In this document: positions 26,456-34,249 of the stretch, one piece after another
Numbering within the stretch: position 1 is the first letter of the stretch
Layout of the letters: every line of letters begins with the position of its first letter
Assembly: GCA_026004215.1 (NCBI GenBank)
Contig: BPIR01000001.1
Coordinates: 248,001 to 312,000, forward strand
Length of the DNA: 64,000 nucleotides
DNA from: Candidatus Binatia bacterium
GTDB taxonomy: Bacteria; Desulfobacterota; Binatia; HRBIN30
Direction: 5' to 3'
The notes under the pieces: generated by a model
Databases searched by the model: none
Told to the model about the DNA's origin: nothing
What the model saw: the letters and a program-made list of their open reading frames with translations, nothing else
Translations under genes and position numbers: made by a program

Positions 26456-27940
26456 TCAGGCAAGGCTCACAAATACGTTTTTGATTTGCGTGTACTCGGC
26501 AAGAGCTTCCCTGCCGGCCTCTCGACCCCAACCGCTTTCCTTGAAGCCACCGAACGGAACGGTGTACGGAAGGTTGCCGTAGCTATTGATCCACACGACC
26601 CCTGCTTGGATCTGCCCCGCCACTCGGTGGGCGCGTCCGACGTTGGTTGTCCAAATGCCTGCGGCTAGCCCGTAGCGAGTGGAGTTAGCGAGCATCACGG
26701 CTTCCTCCTCCTCGGAAAACGAGCGCAAGATGAGCACCGGGCCGAATATCTCCTCCTTCCAGAGGCGAGAATCCGGTGACACACCGGTGACGATCGTAGG
26801 CGACAGAAAAAAGCCGCTGGAGAGGTCCCCTCCGGGTCGCTCGCTGCGCAGGAAGAACGTTGCACCCTCGTGTTCCGCTAACGCAACGTAGCCTTCCACT
26901 CGCTCGCGGTGTTCGGCCGAAATTAAGGGCCCAAGCAACGTCGCCGGGGCCAACGGGTCGCCTGCGGGTAGGCCGCGTACGAACGCCACCAACCTTTCGC
27001 TGAATTCTTGGAAAATGCTGGCGTGCACGAGAATCCGCGTGCCAGCGGCACATGCTTGACCGGACAGTGCGAGCCCTCCCAGCGCTGTACCAGCGACCGC
27101 GCGGTCGACCGGGGCATCCGCAAATACCAACTGGGGCGACTTTCCGCCTAGTTCGAGCGTGCTCTTCTTCAGTCCTTGCGCGGCCAGTGCTGCAACAGTT
27201 TTGCCCGTGCTGCACCCGCCCGTGAACGAAATCTTGTCGACCCCCGGGTGTTCCACCAAGGCCCGGCCGGTTGCGGGACCCCCCGTAACTACGTTGATGA
27301 TGCCGGGAGGCACTTCGGCCTCGAGGCACAGCTCAGCAAAGCGCAATGTGGATGCGGATCCGAGCTCCGAGGGTTTGACCACGACCGTATTGCCGGTCGC
27401 AAGCGCAGGACCGAGTTTCGACCCCAAGAAAACGAGCGGTGTGTTCCACGCCGTAATCGCTGCCACCACGCCGTAGGGCTCTCGTTTCCAGTAGTCGAGC
27501 GCTGCCTCTGCCCCGGGCACGGGGACCACTGTCCCGTAAATCTTATCGCACCACGAAGCGTAGTATTCGAGATTGCGCGCGAGGGCTTTGACACCGAAGT
27601 TCTGGGCAACGGCTCGAACCATACCCACATCGAGCATTTCCAGCAGGGCAAGTTCTTCGCGGTGCGCGTCCACAACGGCGGCGAGCCTCTGCAGCACGCG
27701 CCGTCGCTCTGCTGGGCTCGTTTTTGCCCAGTGCGATTCGAATGCTGTGCGGGCCGCCTTGACGGCACGATCGACGTCCACATCGTCTGCCTCCGCGATT
27801 TCGCCCCACCGCTCACCGGTTGCCGGGTCGGTCACGGGCATTCGCTTCGAACCGTGGGGCTCTGCCCAAGCTCCCGCAATAAAAAGGCGTGGTTGCGGAA
27901 TACAGGAAAGCGATGCGCGCGCGGTCGAATGATCGATCAT
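26456..27940 (-). CDS. NAD(P)-dependent aldehyde dehydrogenase
   Basis: A 494-aa enzyme from ATG 27940, preceded by AGGTGA; GTG 27949 is an alternative that touches the upstream stop. Catalytic base E263 (TLELGGK) and nucleophile C297 (SGQACAAG) are present, with FTGGCSTGK as the cofactor loop and EEIFGPVL. It resembles the betaine/retinal dehydrogenase-like group. It follows the zinc alcohol dehydrogenase by a few bases, so the pair probably carries alcohol to aldehyde to acid. Confidence 0.94.
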   Translation of the reverse strand: MIDHSTARASLSCIPQPRLFIAGAWAEPHGSKRMPVTDPATGERWGEIAEADDVDVDRAVKAARTAFESHWAKTSPAERRRVLQRLAAVVDAHREELALLEMLDVGMVRAVAQNFGVKALARNLEYYASWCDKIYGTVVPVPGAEAALDYWKREPYGVVAAITAWNTPLVFLGSKLGPALATGNTVVVKPSELGSASTLRFAELCLEAEVPPGIINVVTGGPATGRALVEHPGVDKISFTGGCSTGKTVAALAAQGLKKSTLELGGKSPQLVFADAPVDRAVAGTALGGLALSGQACAAGTRILVHASIFQEFSERLVAFVRGLPAGDPLAPATLLGPLISAEHRERVEGYVALAEHEGATFFLRSERPGGDLSSGFFLSPTIVTGVSPDSRLWKEEIFGPVLILRSFSEEEEAVMLANSTRYGLAAGIWTTNVGRAHRVAGQIQAGVVWINSYGNLPYTVPFGGFKESGWGREAGREALAEYTQIKNVFVSLA

Positions 27941-27949
27941 GCTGCTCAC

Positions 27950-29074
27950 CTACAAGAAAGGCCGAACCGCAATCCGCCGGTACCCGCCCTGTCCGGCTGA
28001 GCCCGTAGCGGCTGCGGTAAACGCCTCGTCCATTTGATCGAGCGAGAAAGTTTCTGCTGCAATGGAGTGAAGTGGGTAGCGATGCTGATTGCGTCGCAAA
28101 AACTCCACGGCTTGGAAGAGAGTGCGCGCGGGGTACAGTGAGACCCCGATCACCGATCGGTTTGGACCGATGAGCAGCGACGGATCGGCGGCAAAGGTGC
28201 GACCGGGCACCACGCTCCCCAGCGCTAAGTAGCGGCCTCCCCGGGCGAGCATGCGGATACCCTCGGGGTAGGGATCCGGTGTGCCAGCGACTTCGACGAC
28301 CACATCGGCGCCCCAGTTGCCGGTTAGCTTCTGGACTTCCGCGGTGCGGGCCCGTGGGTCTGGAAACTCCGGGAGAGCGATTGTGGCGTCGGCACCCAGT
28401 GCTTGCGCCAGACGCAAGCGGGCTTCACTGCCGTCAATGACGACAATCGGGTTTGCTCCCATTTCCTTGGCTACGGCGACTGCATAAAGGCCGAGACCGC
28501 CGGCGCCTTGGATGACCAGAGATTCACCCCACCTCAAGTCCACCCGCTCGAGGCCGAAGAGCACTTGCGCTAATGCGCAGTTCGCGCCCGCGAGCTCTAC
28601 GTCGCTCAGTTCCGCGGGAGCTCGAAACCGGGCTTGGCCAGCACGGATGACGTAGTACTCTCCGAAACCGCCCACGAAGTGAGGCGGGAACTCACAAGGG
28701 CGATGCACGCTGATCAGGCTCATGGCGCATGCGTGTTCCTTCCCTCGCAAGCACACGGGGCATCGGCGGCAGGGAACGTAGTAGGCCCACACGATGCGGT
28801 CGCCCTCGCGTAAAGGCGTGCCGCGAGAATCCGTTTCGGCCTGAGCACCAAGTGCGGCTACGGTGCCAGTAGCCTCGTGCCCCAAAACGGTCGGCGGAAG
28901 GCGGCCCATGCGCTCCATTTCGCCCTTCCATACATGGACATCGGAGCCGCAAACGTTCGCCTGGTGCACGCGCACGAGAATTTCGCCAGGCCCAGGCTCG
29001 GGTATGGGATACGTTCTGATCTCGAACCTTTGGTTGGGTCCAACAAATACGGCAACGCGCCCTTGATTGGCCAT
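27950..29074 (-). CDS. Zinc-dependent alcohol dehydrogenase (MDR)
   Basis: A 374-aa medium-chain dehydrogenase. Catalytic zinc ligands are C42 (VCGSD) and H66-E67 (GHEATG); the structural zinc loop has C102, C105, C108 and C116. The Rossmann motif is QGAGGLGLYA followed by IVVIDGSE, suggesting NAD. It differs from the ADH at 6099 in the C-terminal half and is closer to threonine/sorbitol-dehydrogenase-like MDRs. It lies immediately upstream of the ALDH gene. Confidence 0.92.
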   Translation of the reverse strand: MANQGRVAVFVGPNQRFEIRTYPIPEPGPGEILVRVHQANVCGSDVHVWKGEMERMGRLPPTVLGHEATGTVAALGAQAETDSRGTPLREGDRIVWAYYVPCRRCPVCLRGKEHACAMSLISVHRPCEFPPHFVGGFGEYYVIRAGQARFRAPAELSDVELAGANCALAQVLFGLERVDLRWGESLVIQGAGGLGLYAVAVAKEMGANPIVVIDGSEARLRLAQALGADATIALPEFPDPRARTAEVQKLTGNWGADVVVEVAGTPDPYPEGIRMLARGGRYLALGSVVPGRTFAADPSLLIGPNRSVIGVSLYPARTLFQAVEFLRRNQHRYPLHSIAAETFSLDQMDEAFTAAATGSAGQGGYRRIAVRPFL

Positions 29075-29133
29075 TGGTTACCCCCGGGTTCGTGCGGGCA
29101 CTCCGCCCGTGGAAATGCGAGCCGTCATCGGCA

Positions 29134-30324
29134 TCAGGCTTCGGGCAATCCCGTCAAATGACGGGCAATGATGCGGCGCTGGATCTGTCCGGTCCCTTCG
29201 ACAATATCCATTGCTTTCACATCCCTGAACCACTTTTCTACTAGTCCGTCTTTGGTCGCGCCCGTGTCGGCAACGATTTCCATCGCCAGCGCTGTGGCTT
29301 CTTGCGCAACTTGCGGGCAATACGCTTTTGCCATCGATGCTTCGGCGACATTTGGCTGTTGGACGTCGGCTAAGTACGCGGCTTGCCAGCAAAGGAGTCG
29401 CCCGCAAGCAATTTTCCGCTCGATCCACGCAAGCTTGTCGAGCATGCGGCGGTAGCGCGGAAGCGGTCGCGAGCTGGCGTAAGCTGCTCGAACGAAGTCG
29501 CGCGCATGGTCGTAGGCGGCCCGTGCAATACCGATTGCCATGGCAGCCACCACTGGCCGCGTGGCGTTGAAGCTTTGCATGGCCCCCTTGAACCCGGCAC
29601 GCTCTCGATAGGATTCCTCGCCACCGAGAAGATTCGCACCGGGTACACGGCACTCTTCGAACACGAGAGCCGCGCTTTCGTACGCAATCAGGCCCATTTT
29701 GTTCTCGATGCGGTCCACTCGGAATCCGGGGGTTCCCCTTTCGACCACAAAGGCACGATGCCCTTCGCGGCCGAGAGCCGGGTCGACGGTGGCCCATACC
29801 ACCACCCAATCGGCCCGCGCGCCGTTGGAGCAAAACATTTTTTCCCCATCGAGGACCCAATAGTCTCCCTGGCGACGTGCGCGAGTCCGAATCGCGGCAA
29901 CATCCGAACCGGCTCCCGGTTCGGTCATGGCGAACGCCCCCCAATGGGGTTTGTCGGGGTCGTTGAAAATCCCGAGAAAGCGTTTCTTTTGTTCCGGGGT
30001 CCCGAGAAGAGCGATCGGGGGGCCGCCGAGTCCGGGACCCGGGAGCGCTACCGCGACGCCGCGGTCCCAGTAAGACATTTCTTCAGCGAGCAGTACGTTG
30101 CGCCGCGTCGTGAAGCGCTGCCCGGAGGCGGCACGCTCGTCGTCCCCCCAGACGCGCCGACCAATGCCGAGCTTCCAGACTAGCTCGAAGAAAGGATGAT
30201 CCGGCGGAATCGGACGATGCTGGCGGTCTGCTTCGAGGCCGAGCGGGCGCATGTGTTCGCGTCCCAACCAACCAATGATCTCGAGCATTTGCTGGGTTTC
30301 ACGGTCGATGTCGAATTGGAGCAT
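29134..30324 (-). CDS. Acyl-CoA dehydrogenase
   Basis: A 396-aa flavoprotein. The FAD/substrate motif is FAMTEPGAGSDVAAI, WVLDGEKMFCSNGA supplies the middle beta domain, and the C-terminal VEGTGQIQRRIIARHL keeps the catalytic Glu. GGAGAGG lies before the ATG at 30324; the open frame extends upstream but reads through the LLM gene region. It introduces the alpha-beta double bond in an acyl-CoA, with electrons going to ETF. It is next to an LLM enzyme and a degenerate homologue. Confidence 0.93.
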   Translation of the reverse strand: MLQFDIDRETQQMLEIIGWLGREHMRPLGLEADRQHRPIPPDHPFFELVWKLGIGRRVWGDDERAASGQRFTTRRNVLLAEEMSYWDRGVAVALPGPGLGGPPIALLGTPEQKKRFLGIFNDPDKPHWGAFAMTEPGAGSDVAAIRTRARRQGDYWVLDGEKMFCSNGARADWVVVWATVDPALGREGHRAFVVERGTPGFRVDRIENKMGLIAYESAALVFEECRVPGANLLGGEESYRERAGFKGAMQSFNATRPVVAAMAIGIARAAYDHARDFVRAAYASSRPLPRYRRMLDKLAWIERKIACGRLLCWQAAYLADVQQPNVAEASMAKAYCPQVAQEATALAMEIVADTGATKDGLVEKWFRDVKAMDIVEGTGQIQRRIIARHLTGLPEA

Positions 30325-30347
30325 AGGGCCTCTCCGACCGCCGGCGC

Positions 30348-31427
30348 TCAAGCCCAGGCGTGTTGGGGTGCAAGGTCGCGCAGCTCGGGAATGACGTACC
30401 GTTGCATCAGTTCCATGCTGTGGATGACCTTCTGGTGGTCCAGCCCGCCAAGGCGGGTCCAGCACAGCAAAGTCGTGAAGCCAAACAAATCGTGTAACTG
30501 GCGAATCCGTTCCACGCATTCCACGGGAGATCCGCACACCACAGCCCCCGCCATTTGCAGTTGCTCCCAAGTCACTTGTGCTGCCATATCCCGGACACCC
30601 ACGTAGGGCTCATAGGTCTTGATGGGCGACTCGCCCGGTGGTGGAGCGATGTACTTGGCAAACGTCCGGTAGTACCAAATGACCGGGTCCGCGAAGTCTC
30701 GCGCCGCTTGCTCGGCCGTATCACTCACATACACCATCACCAGTGCGGCGATCTCTCGGGTGGCGGGGTCGTGCCCGTGCGCGACCAGTGCCTTGCGATA
30801 GGTATTCAGGTTCTCCACGCCAGAGCTTCCCCCAAAGCCGAAAACAGGGGCACACAGCAAGTTGAATCCTCGCTCTCCGGCTAAAAGGAAGCTTTCTGGA
30901 CTGAGCGCGGCCATCCACACCGGTGGATGCGGCTTCTGGTACGGCTTGGGCCGCACGGGAAGATCCTGAACTCGGTAATGGTTCCCGGAAAAGTTCACCC
31001 GCTCTTGAGTCCACGCCTGAAGGACGATGTCGAGCGCCTCGAAAAACATGGTGCGGGATTGCGACTGGTCGATGCCGTATCCCCGAAACTCGTGCGGCTG
31101 GTATCCGCGGCCTACGCCAAAATCCACACGGCCATCGCTCATGAGATCCAGAAGTGCGAACTCCTCTGCGACACGCACAGGGTTGTGAAAGGGAAGAATG
31201 ACGATCCCAGTTCCCAACCGAATGCGACGCGTCACCGGCACGAGCGCGGCAAGCATCAATGCAGTGGACACGCAGTAGCCGTATTCGGAGAAGTGATGCT
31301 CCGCCGGCCATACGGAGTCGAAGCCCAGCTCCTCTGCCGCCTGCAGAATTTCCATTTGCTCGTGTACGACTTGGTGTTCGGTTTTCCCCGCTGGGTTTTC
31401 CAAAAGATGCAGCATTCCAAACTTCAT
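30348..31427 (-). CDS. LLM class (luciferase-like) flavin-dependent monooxygenase
   Basis: A 359-aa luciferase-like protein with MKFGMLHLLENPAG, VWPAEHHFSEYG and MSDGRVDFGVGRGYQPHEFRG. CAGGAGG precedes the ATG at 31427. The start codon overlaps the stop of the upstream acyl-CoA-dehydrogenase-like gene by 4 nt (ATGA), so the two are translationally coupled. It is diverged from the LLM protein at 3456. Substrate unknown. Confidence 0.92.
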   Translation of the reverse strand: MKFGMLHLLENPAGKTEHQVVHEQMEILQAAEELGFDSVWPAEHHFSEYGYCVSTALMLAALVPVTRRIRLGTGIVILPFHNPVRVAEEFALLDLMSDGRVDFGVGRGYQPHEFRGYGIDQSQSRTMFFEALDIVLQAWTQERVNFSGNHYRVQDLPVRPKPYQKPHPPVWMAALSPESFLLAGERGFNLLCAPVFGFGGSSGVENLNTYRKALVAHGHDPATREIAALVMVYVSDTAEQAARDFADPVIWYYRTFAKYIAPPPGESPIKTYEPYVGVRDMAAQVTWEQLQMAGAVVCGSPVECVERIRQLHDLFGFTTLLCWTRLGGLDHQKVIHSMELMQRYVIPELRDLAPQHAWA

Positions 31428-32521
31428 CGTCGATCCTCCTGGCCGGCCCGATCGCTTCGCTTGGCGACCTCGAATCCCATTTGGTCCCACCTGTTCAAAT
31501 CCTCGCAGGCGCCGTCGCGCCCTCCGGCGAGCAGCGATAGGATCCGGGCGTCACGCATCCACTTCTCGACAGGGTGGTCGCGAAGAAATCCGTGACCACC
31601 GAGCAGTTGCACGGCTTCGCGCGTACAAAACAAAGCGGCCTCCGCGGCTTCGAGGAAGGCATGTGCCGCGTGGCGAGGCGCATCGGCATCTTTGTCGTCA
31701 TAAGCCTTGGCCGCAAACCACGTTGCCAGACGCGCTGCCGCGATACTCGTGTGCATGTCGGCGAGCAAAAACGCCGGCGCTTGGTGTTGCGCAATGGGCC
31801 GGCCAAAGACCCGCCGCTGGCGCGCGTATTCCAACGCGTATTCCAGCGCAGCACGGGACACGCCCACGAGCATCGCCGCTAAAGCGATCCGCACGTGGGC
31901 CCAGACTCGGTCCGATGTTGCGGGTGTAGTACATAGCCAACGAGGGACGGCGTGGTCGAATTGAACAGCCGAGGCCCCAGCCGCTTCGACACCGGCGGGC
32001 TGGAGGGGGCGACAGGAGAACAAGCTTGCATCCAAGAGCACCAGGCCTGTCTCCGTGCGAAGCAACAGCCAATTAGGGGCACGTGCGGCGACAAAGGGTA
32101 GGTTTCCGGAAAGACGTCCTGGTTGGACTTCTGTTACGTGTTCCCGGGCATCGCTGAACGCCAGGCGTTGCTCCGGGTCGGCATCAAAAGCAGCGAGGAG
32201 TCGGGCTCTGTCGCTGTCGGGAATCTCTTGGAGAACGGGCTCAAGCCAGGATAAATTTTCCAGCGCCAGGGTCGCCCCAGCATCCCCCCAGCCGCATTCC
32301 TCGAGCACCAGACATTTGGCCACTGCACCCTGCCCCGAGCCACCGAAATGCTCGGGAACCTCCATCGTAGAAAATCCTAAGTCGCGGTACTGCCGGGCAA
32401 CGGCGGCGGAGACGCCGGCTTGCTCGTGCTGGCGGGCAGAGGGGCGTAACACCTCGAGGGCAAATGCGTGGGCCGTTTTGCGAGCAAGTTCTTCTTCTGG
32501 CTCGAAGGCAAACTCGAACAT
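31424..32521 (-). CDS. Acyl-CoA dehydrogenase-like protein without the catalytic Glu
   Basis: A 365-aa protein with acyl-CoA dehydrogenase fold, somewhat short. The last third is convincing: RRVFGRPIAQHQAPAFLLADM, then QLLGGHGFLRDHPVEKWMRDA. At the place where active enzymes have Y/V-E-G-T it reads LLAGGRD, so the base is missing. The middle T-E-P-type FAD motif is also degraded (AFSDAREH). Its role may be that of the non-catalytic half of a heteromeric dehydrogenase, as known for some steroid-degrading FadE pairs; partner and role here are inference. It lies 11 nt after the regulator gene. Confidence 0.82.
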   Translation of the reverse strand: MFEFAFEPEEELARKTAHAFALEVLRPSARQHEQAGVSAAVARQYRDLGFSTMEVPEHFGGSGQGAVAKCLVLEECGWGDAGATLALENLSWLEPVLQEIPDSDRARLLAAFDADPEQRLAFSDAREHVTEVQPGRLSGNLPFVAARAPNWLLLRTETGLVLLDASLFSCRPLQPAGVEAAGASAVQFDHAVPRWLCTTPATSDRVWAHVRIALAAMLVGVSRAALEYALEYARQRRVFGRPIAQHQAPAFLLADMHTSIAAARLATWFAAKAYDDKDADAPRHAAHAFLEAAEAALFCTREAVQLLGGHGFLRDHPVEKWMRDARILSLLAGGRDGACEDLNRWDQMGFEVAKRSDRAGQEDRR

Positions 32522-32532
32522 GGCACTGCCAG

Positions 32533-33141
32533 TCAACGTTCGTAAGAAAACGCGCAGATCATGTACATTTGCGACTCTCCGGCGGCAGCGTTCTCCCAAA
32601 AGTGAGGGATATCGCCTTTGAAGTGTAAGACGTCGCCCGGACCGAGTAGGTATTCTTGACCGCGAATTTCAAAGCGAATGCGCCCCTTCACGCCGATGAC
32701 GATCTCCTCGCCGCGGTACGTGATGGGCACCTCCCGCCCGCTTTTCGCTCCAGGTCCGACTCGGATCAAAAAGCCCTCCATCCGAGGGTGCACGAGCCGC
32801 TCGGCGATGTGTTCGATGGATATGGGGGCAGATTTGATTTCACTCACCCGCGCTTCGCCGCGGGGCGTAAATCGCAGGTCCGAGGGCGGATCGTCGGCCT
32901 CCGCGAAGTAACTGATGGGGCGGCCGAGCGCTTCCGCGAGACGAATGCAAACCGCGAGAGAAGGAACGAGTTTGCTGTTCTCGATCTTGAGGATGGTACT
33001 AGGTGCCAATCCTGCTTTTTGGCCCAACTCCCGCAACGTAAGCCCAGCCTCTTCCCGAGCACGGCGAAACTTCTCCGCCGCCTGCCGCAGGGATGTTCGC
33101 AGCCGCTCTTCTCGCTCCCGCCGTGCCAATTTCTCTTTCAT
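32533..33141 (-). CDS. XRE-family regulator with C-terminal cupin domain
   Basis: A 202-aa regulator. A charged N-terminal helix is followed by an HTH-XRE domain at about 25-80 (LTLRELGQKAGLAPSTILKIE and PSLAVCIRLAEALG), and a cupin domain at about 120-200 (RGEEIVIGVKGRIRFEI, LGPGDVLHFKGDIPHFW) that would sense a small molecule. The ATG at 33141 is used; the upstream ATG at 33195 would lie inside the dyad region. It leads the acyl-CoA dehydrogenase/LLM operon and is likely an autoregulator and pathway regulator. Confidence 0.92.
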   Translation of the reverse strand: MKEKLARREREERLRTSLRQAAEKFRRAREEAGLTLRELGQKAGLAPSTILKIENSKLVPSLAVCIRLAEALGRPISYFAEADDPPSDLRFTPRGEARVSEIKSAPISIEHIAERLVHPRMEGFLIRVGPGAKSGREVPITYRGEEIVIGVKGRIRFEIRGQEYLLGPGDVLHFKGDIPHFWENAAAGESQMYMICAFSYER

Positions 33142-33155
33142 ACGACGAGCATATG

Positions 33156-33184
33156 CCCTATCGGCAACTCTGTTGTCAATAGGC
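33156..33184. promoter_or_regulatory. Imperfect dyad at the XRE-cupin promoter
   Basis: TATCGGCAAC (33159-33168), a TCT spacer and GTTGTCAATA (33172-33181) form a 10-3-10 inverted repeat with 8 of 10 positions paired; extending to 33156-33184 gives 13-bp arms with 10 pairs. On the minus strand it contains a TTGACA (-35-like) box, so binding here would block transcription of the regulator operon. It lies between the regulator and the divergent lipid kinase gene. Confidence 0.5.
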
Positions 33185-33266
33185 AACATGCGCACCGAGC
33201 AGTGTCGACTTGTAGCGGACCTAAAGCCAATTCAGTAAAAGGCGCAGGATCTTTGGGAGAAGCGCA

Positions 33267-34211
33267 TTGAAAGCGGCGGCCCGTCAGGAAGAGCGAGAAC
33301 TGTTTGCCGTTGTGAATCCTGTTGCTGGAGCGGGCAGGACGCGGCGGCGATGGCCGGCTATTGCTGCGGAACTGGGACGACGGGGGTTTCGCGTGCGCTC
33401 TCACTTTACCGAGGCACCGGGCTGGGCGACGGCAAAGGTTCGGGAGTGGTTGCAAGCCGGCGTGCGGCATGTCGTCGCAGTTGGGGGTGATGGTACCGTC
33501 AACGAAGTAGCCAACGGCTTTTTTCTCGACGGCGAGCCTATTGCCCCCGACGCGGTTCTGTCGGTGGTACCCTCGGGAACCGGGCACGACTTCGCGCGCA
33601 GCGTGGGCATCCAGTCAGTGACCTCGGCTCTCGATGCTCTCGCTACTGGGAACGTACGCTCGATCGACGTGTGCCACGCTGCATTTTTTCAGAATGGCCG
33701 ACGAGCCACTCGATATTTCTTCAACGCCGCGGATGTCGGCCTGGGAGCGGCTGCGGCGCAAGCAGTCAATCGGTCACGCAAGCTCCTCGGCGGGTTGTGG
33801 ACATACGTTGCGGGCGCCATCCGGGCGCTGTGGTCTTTCCGGCCGGTGGTGACGGAAGTGGTGGTCGATGGACAGCAACTGAGCTCGGGCGCGACGGAAA
33901 TGGTCTTGATCGCCAACGGCCGCTTCCATGCTGGAGGCATGCGGATGGCCCCGATGGCCGATCCCGCCGATGGCTGGTTGGAGGTGTTGGTTCTGAAGCA
34001 GGTCTCACGGCTGCATCTGTTGTTGTCGCTTTTGCCGCGGGTTCTCAACGGCACCCATCTCCATGACCGCGCTCTCGCTTACCAACGCGGCCGACGAGTG
34101 GTCGTACGCTCCGCGGAGCCACTGTTGTTCGAGATGGACGGCGAGCAACCTGGGACGACGGACGTACAAGTGGAAGTGGTTCCCCGGGCGTTGCAGGTGA
34201 CGTCGGCCTGA
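33267..34211 (+). CDS. Diacylglycerol/lipid kinase family protein
   Basis: A 314-aa member of the DAGK/YegS family. The nucleotide-binding motif AVGGDGTVNEV is at about 71-81 and PSGTGHDFA at about 102-110; the N-terminal VVNPVAGAGR is typical. It phosphorylates a lipid such as diacylglycerol at the membrane. The start is TTG 33267 preceded by GGGAGA. It is divergent from the XRE-cupin operon. Lipid specificity is not deducible. Confidence 0.9.
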   Translation: MKAAARQEERELFAVVNPVAGAGRTRRRWPAIAAELGRRGFRVRSHFTEAPGWATAKVREWLQAGVRHVVAVGGDGTVNEVANGFFLDGEPIAPDAVLSVVPSGTGHDFARSVGIQSVTSALDALATGNVRSIDVCHAAFFQNGRRATRYFFNAADVGLGAAAAQAVNRSRKLLGGLWTYVAGAIRALWSFRPVVTEVVVDGQQLSSGATEMVLIANGRFHAGGMRMAPMADPADGWLEVLVLKQVSRLHLLLSLLPRVLNGTHLHDRALAYQRGRRVVVRSAEPLLFEMDGEQPGTTDVQVEVVPRALQVTSA

Positions 34212-34249
34212 TCAGGGGTGGGCGCCTTCCCTCCGGGCTCGTGTCCTCG

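Noticed and set aside
29078..29944. A 288-codon minus-strand open frame.
   Set aside because: It overlaps the acyl-CoA dehydrogenase on the same strand in another frame; the annotated frame has all family motifs.
31481..31510. Another GTTCAAATCC motif.
   Set aside because: It is inside the acyl-CoA dehydrogenase-like gene and has no cloverleaf context.
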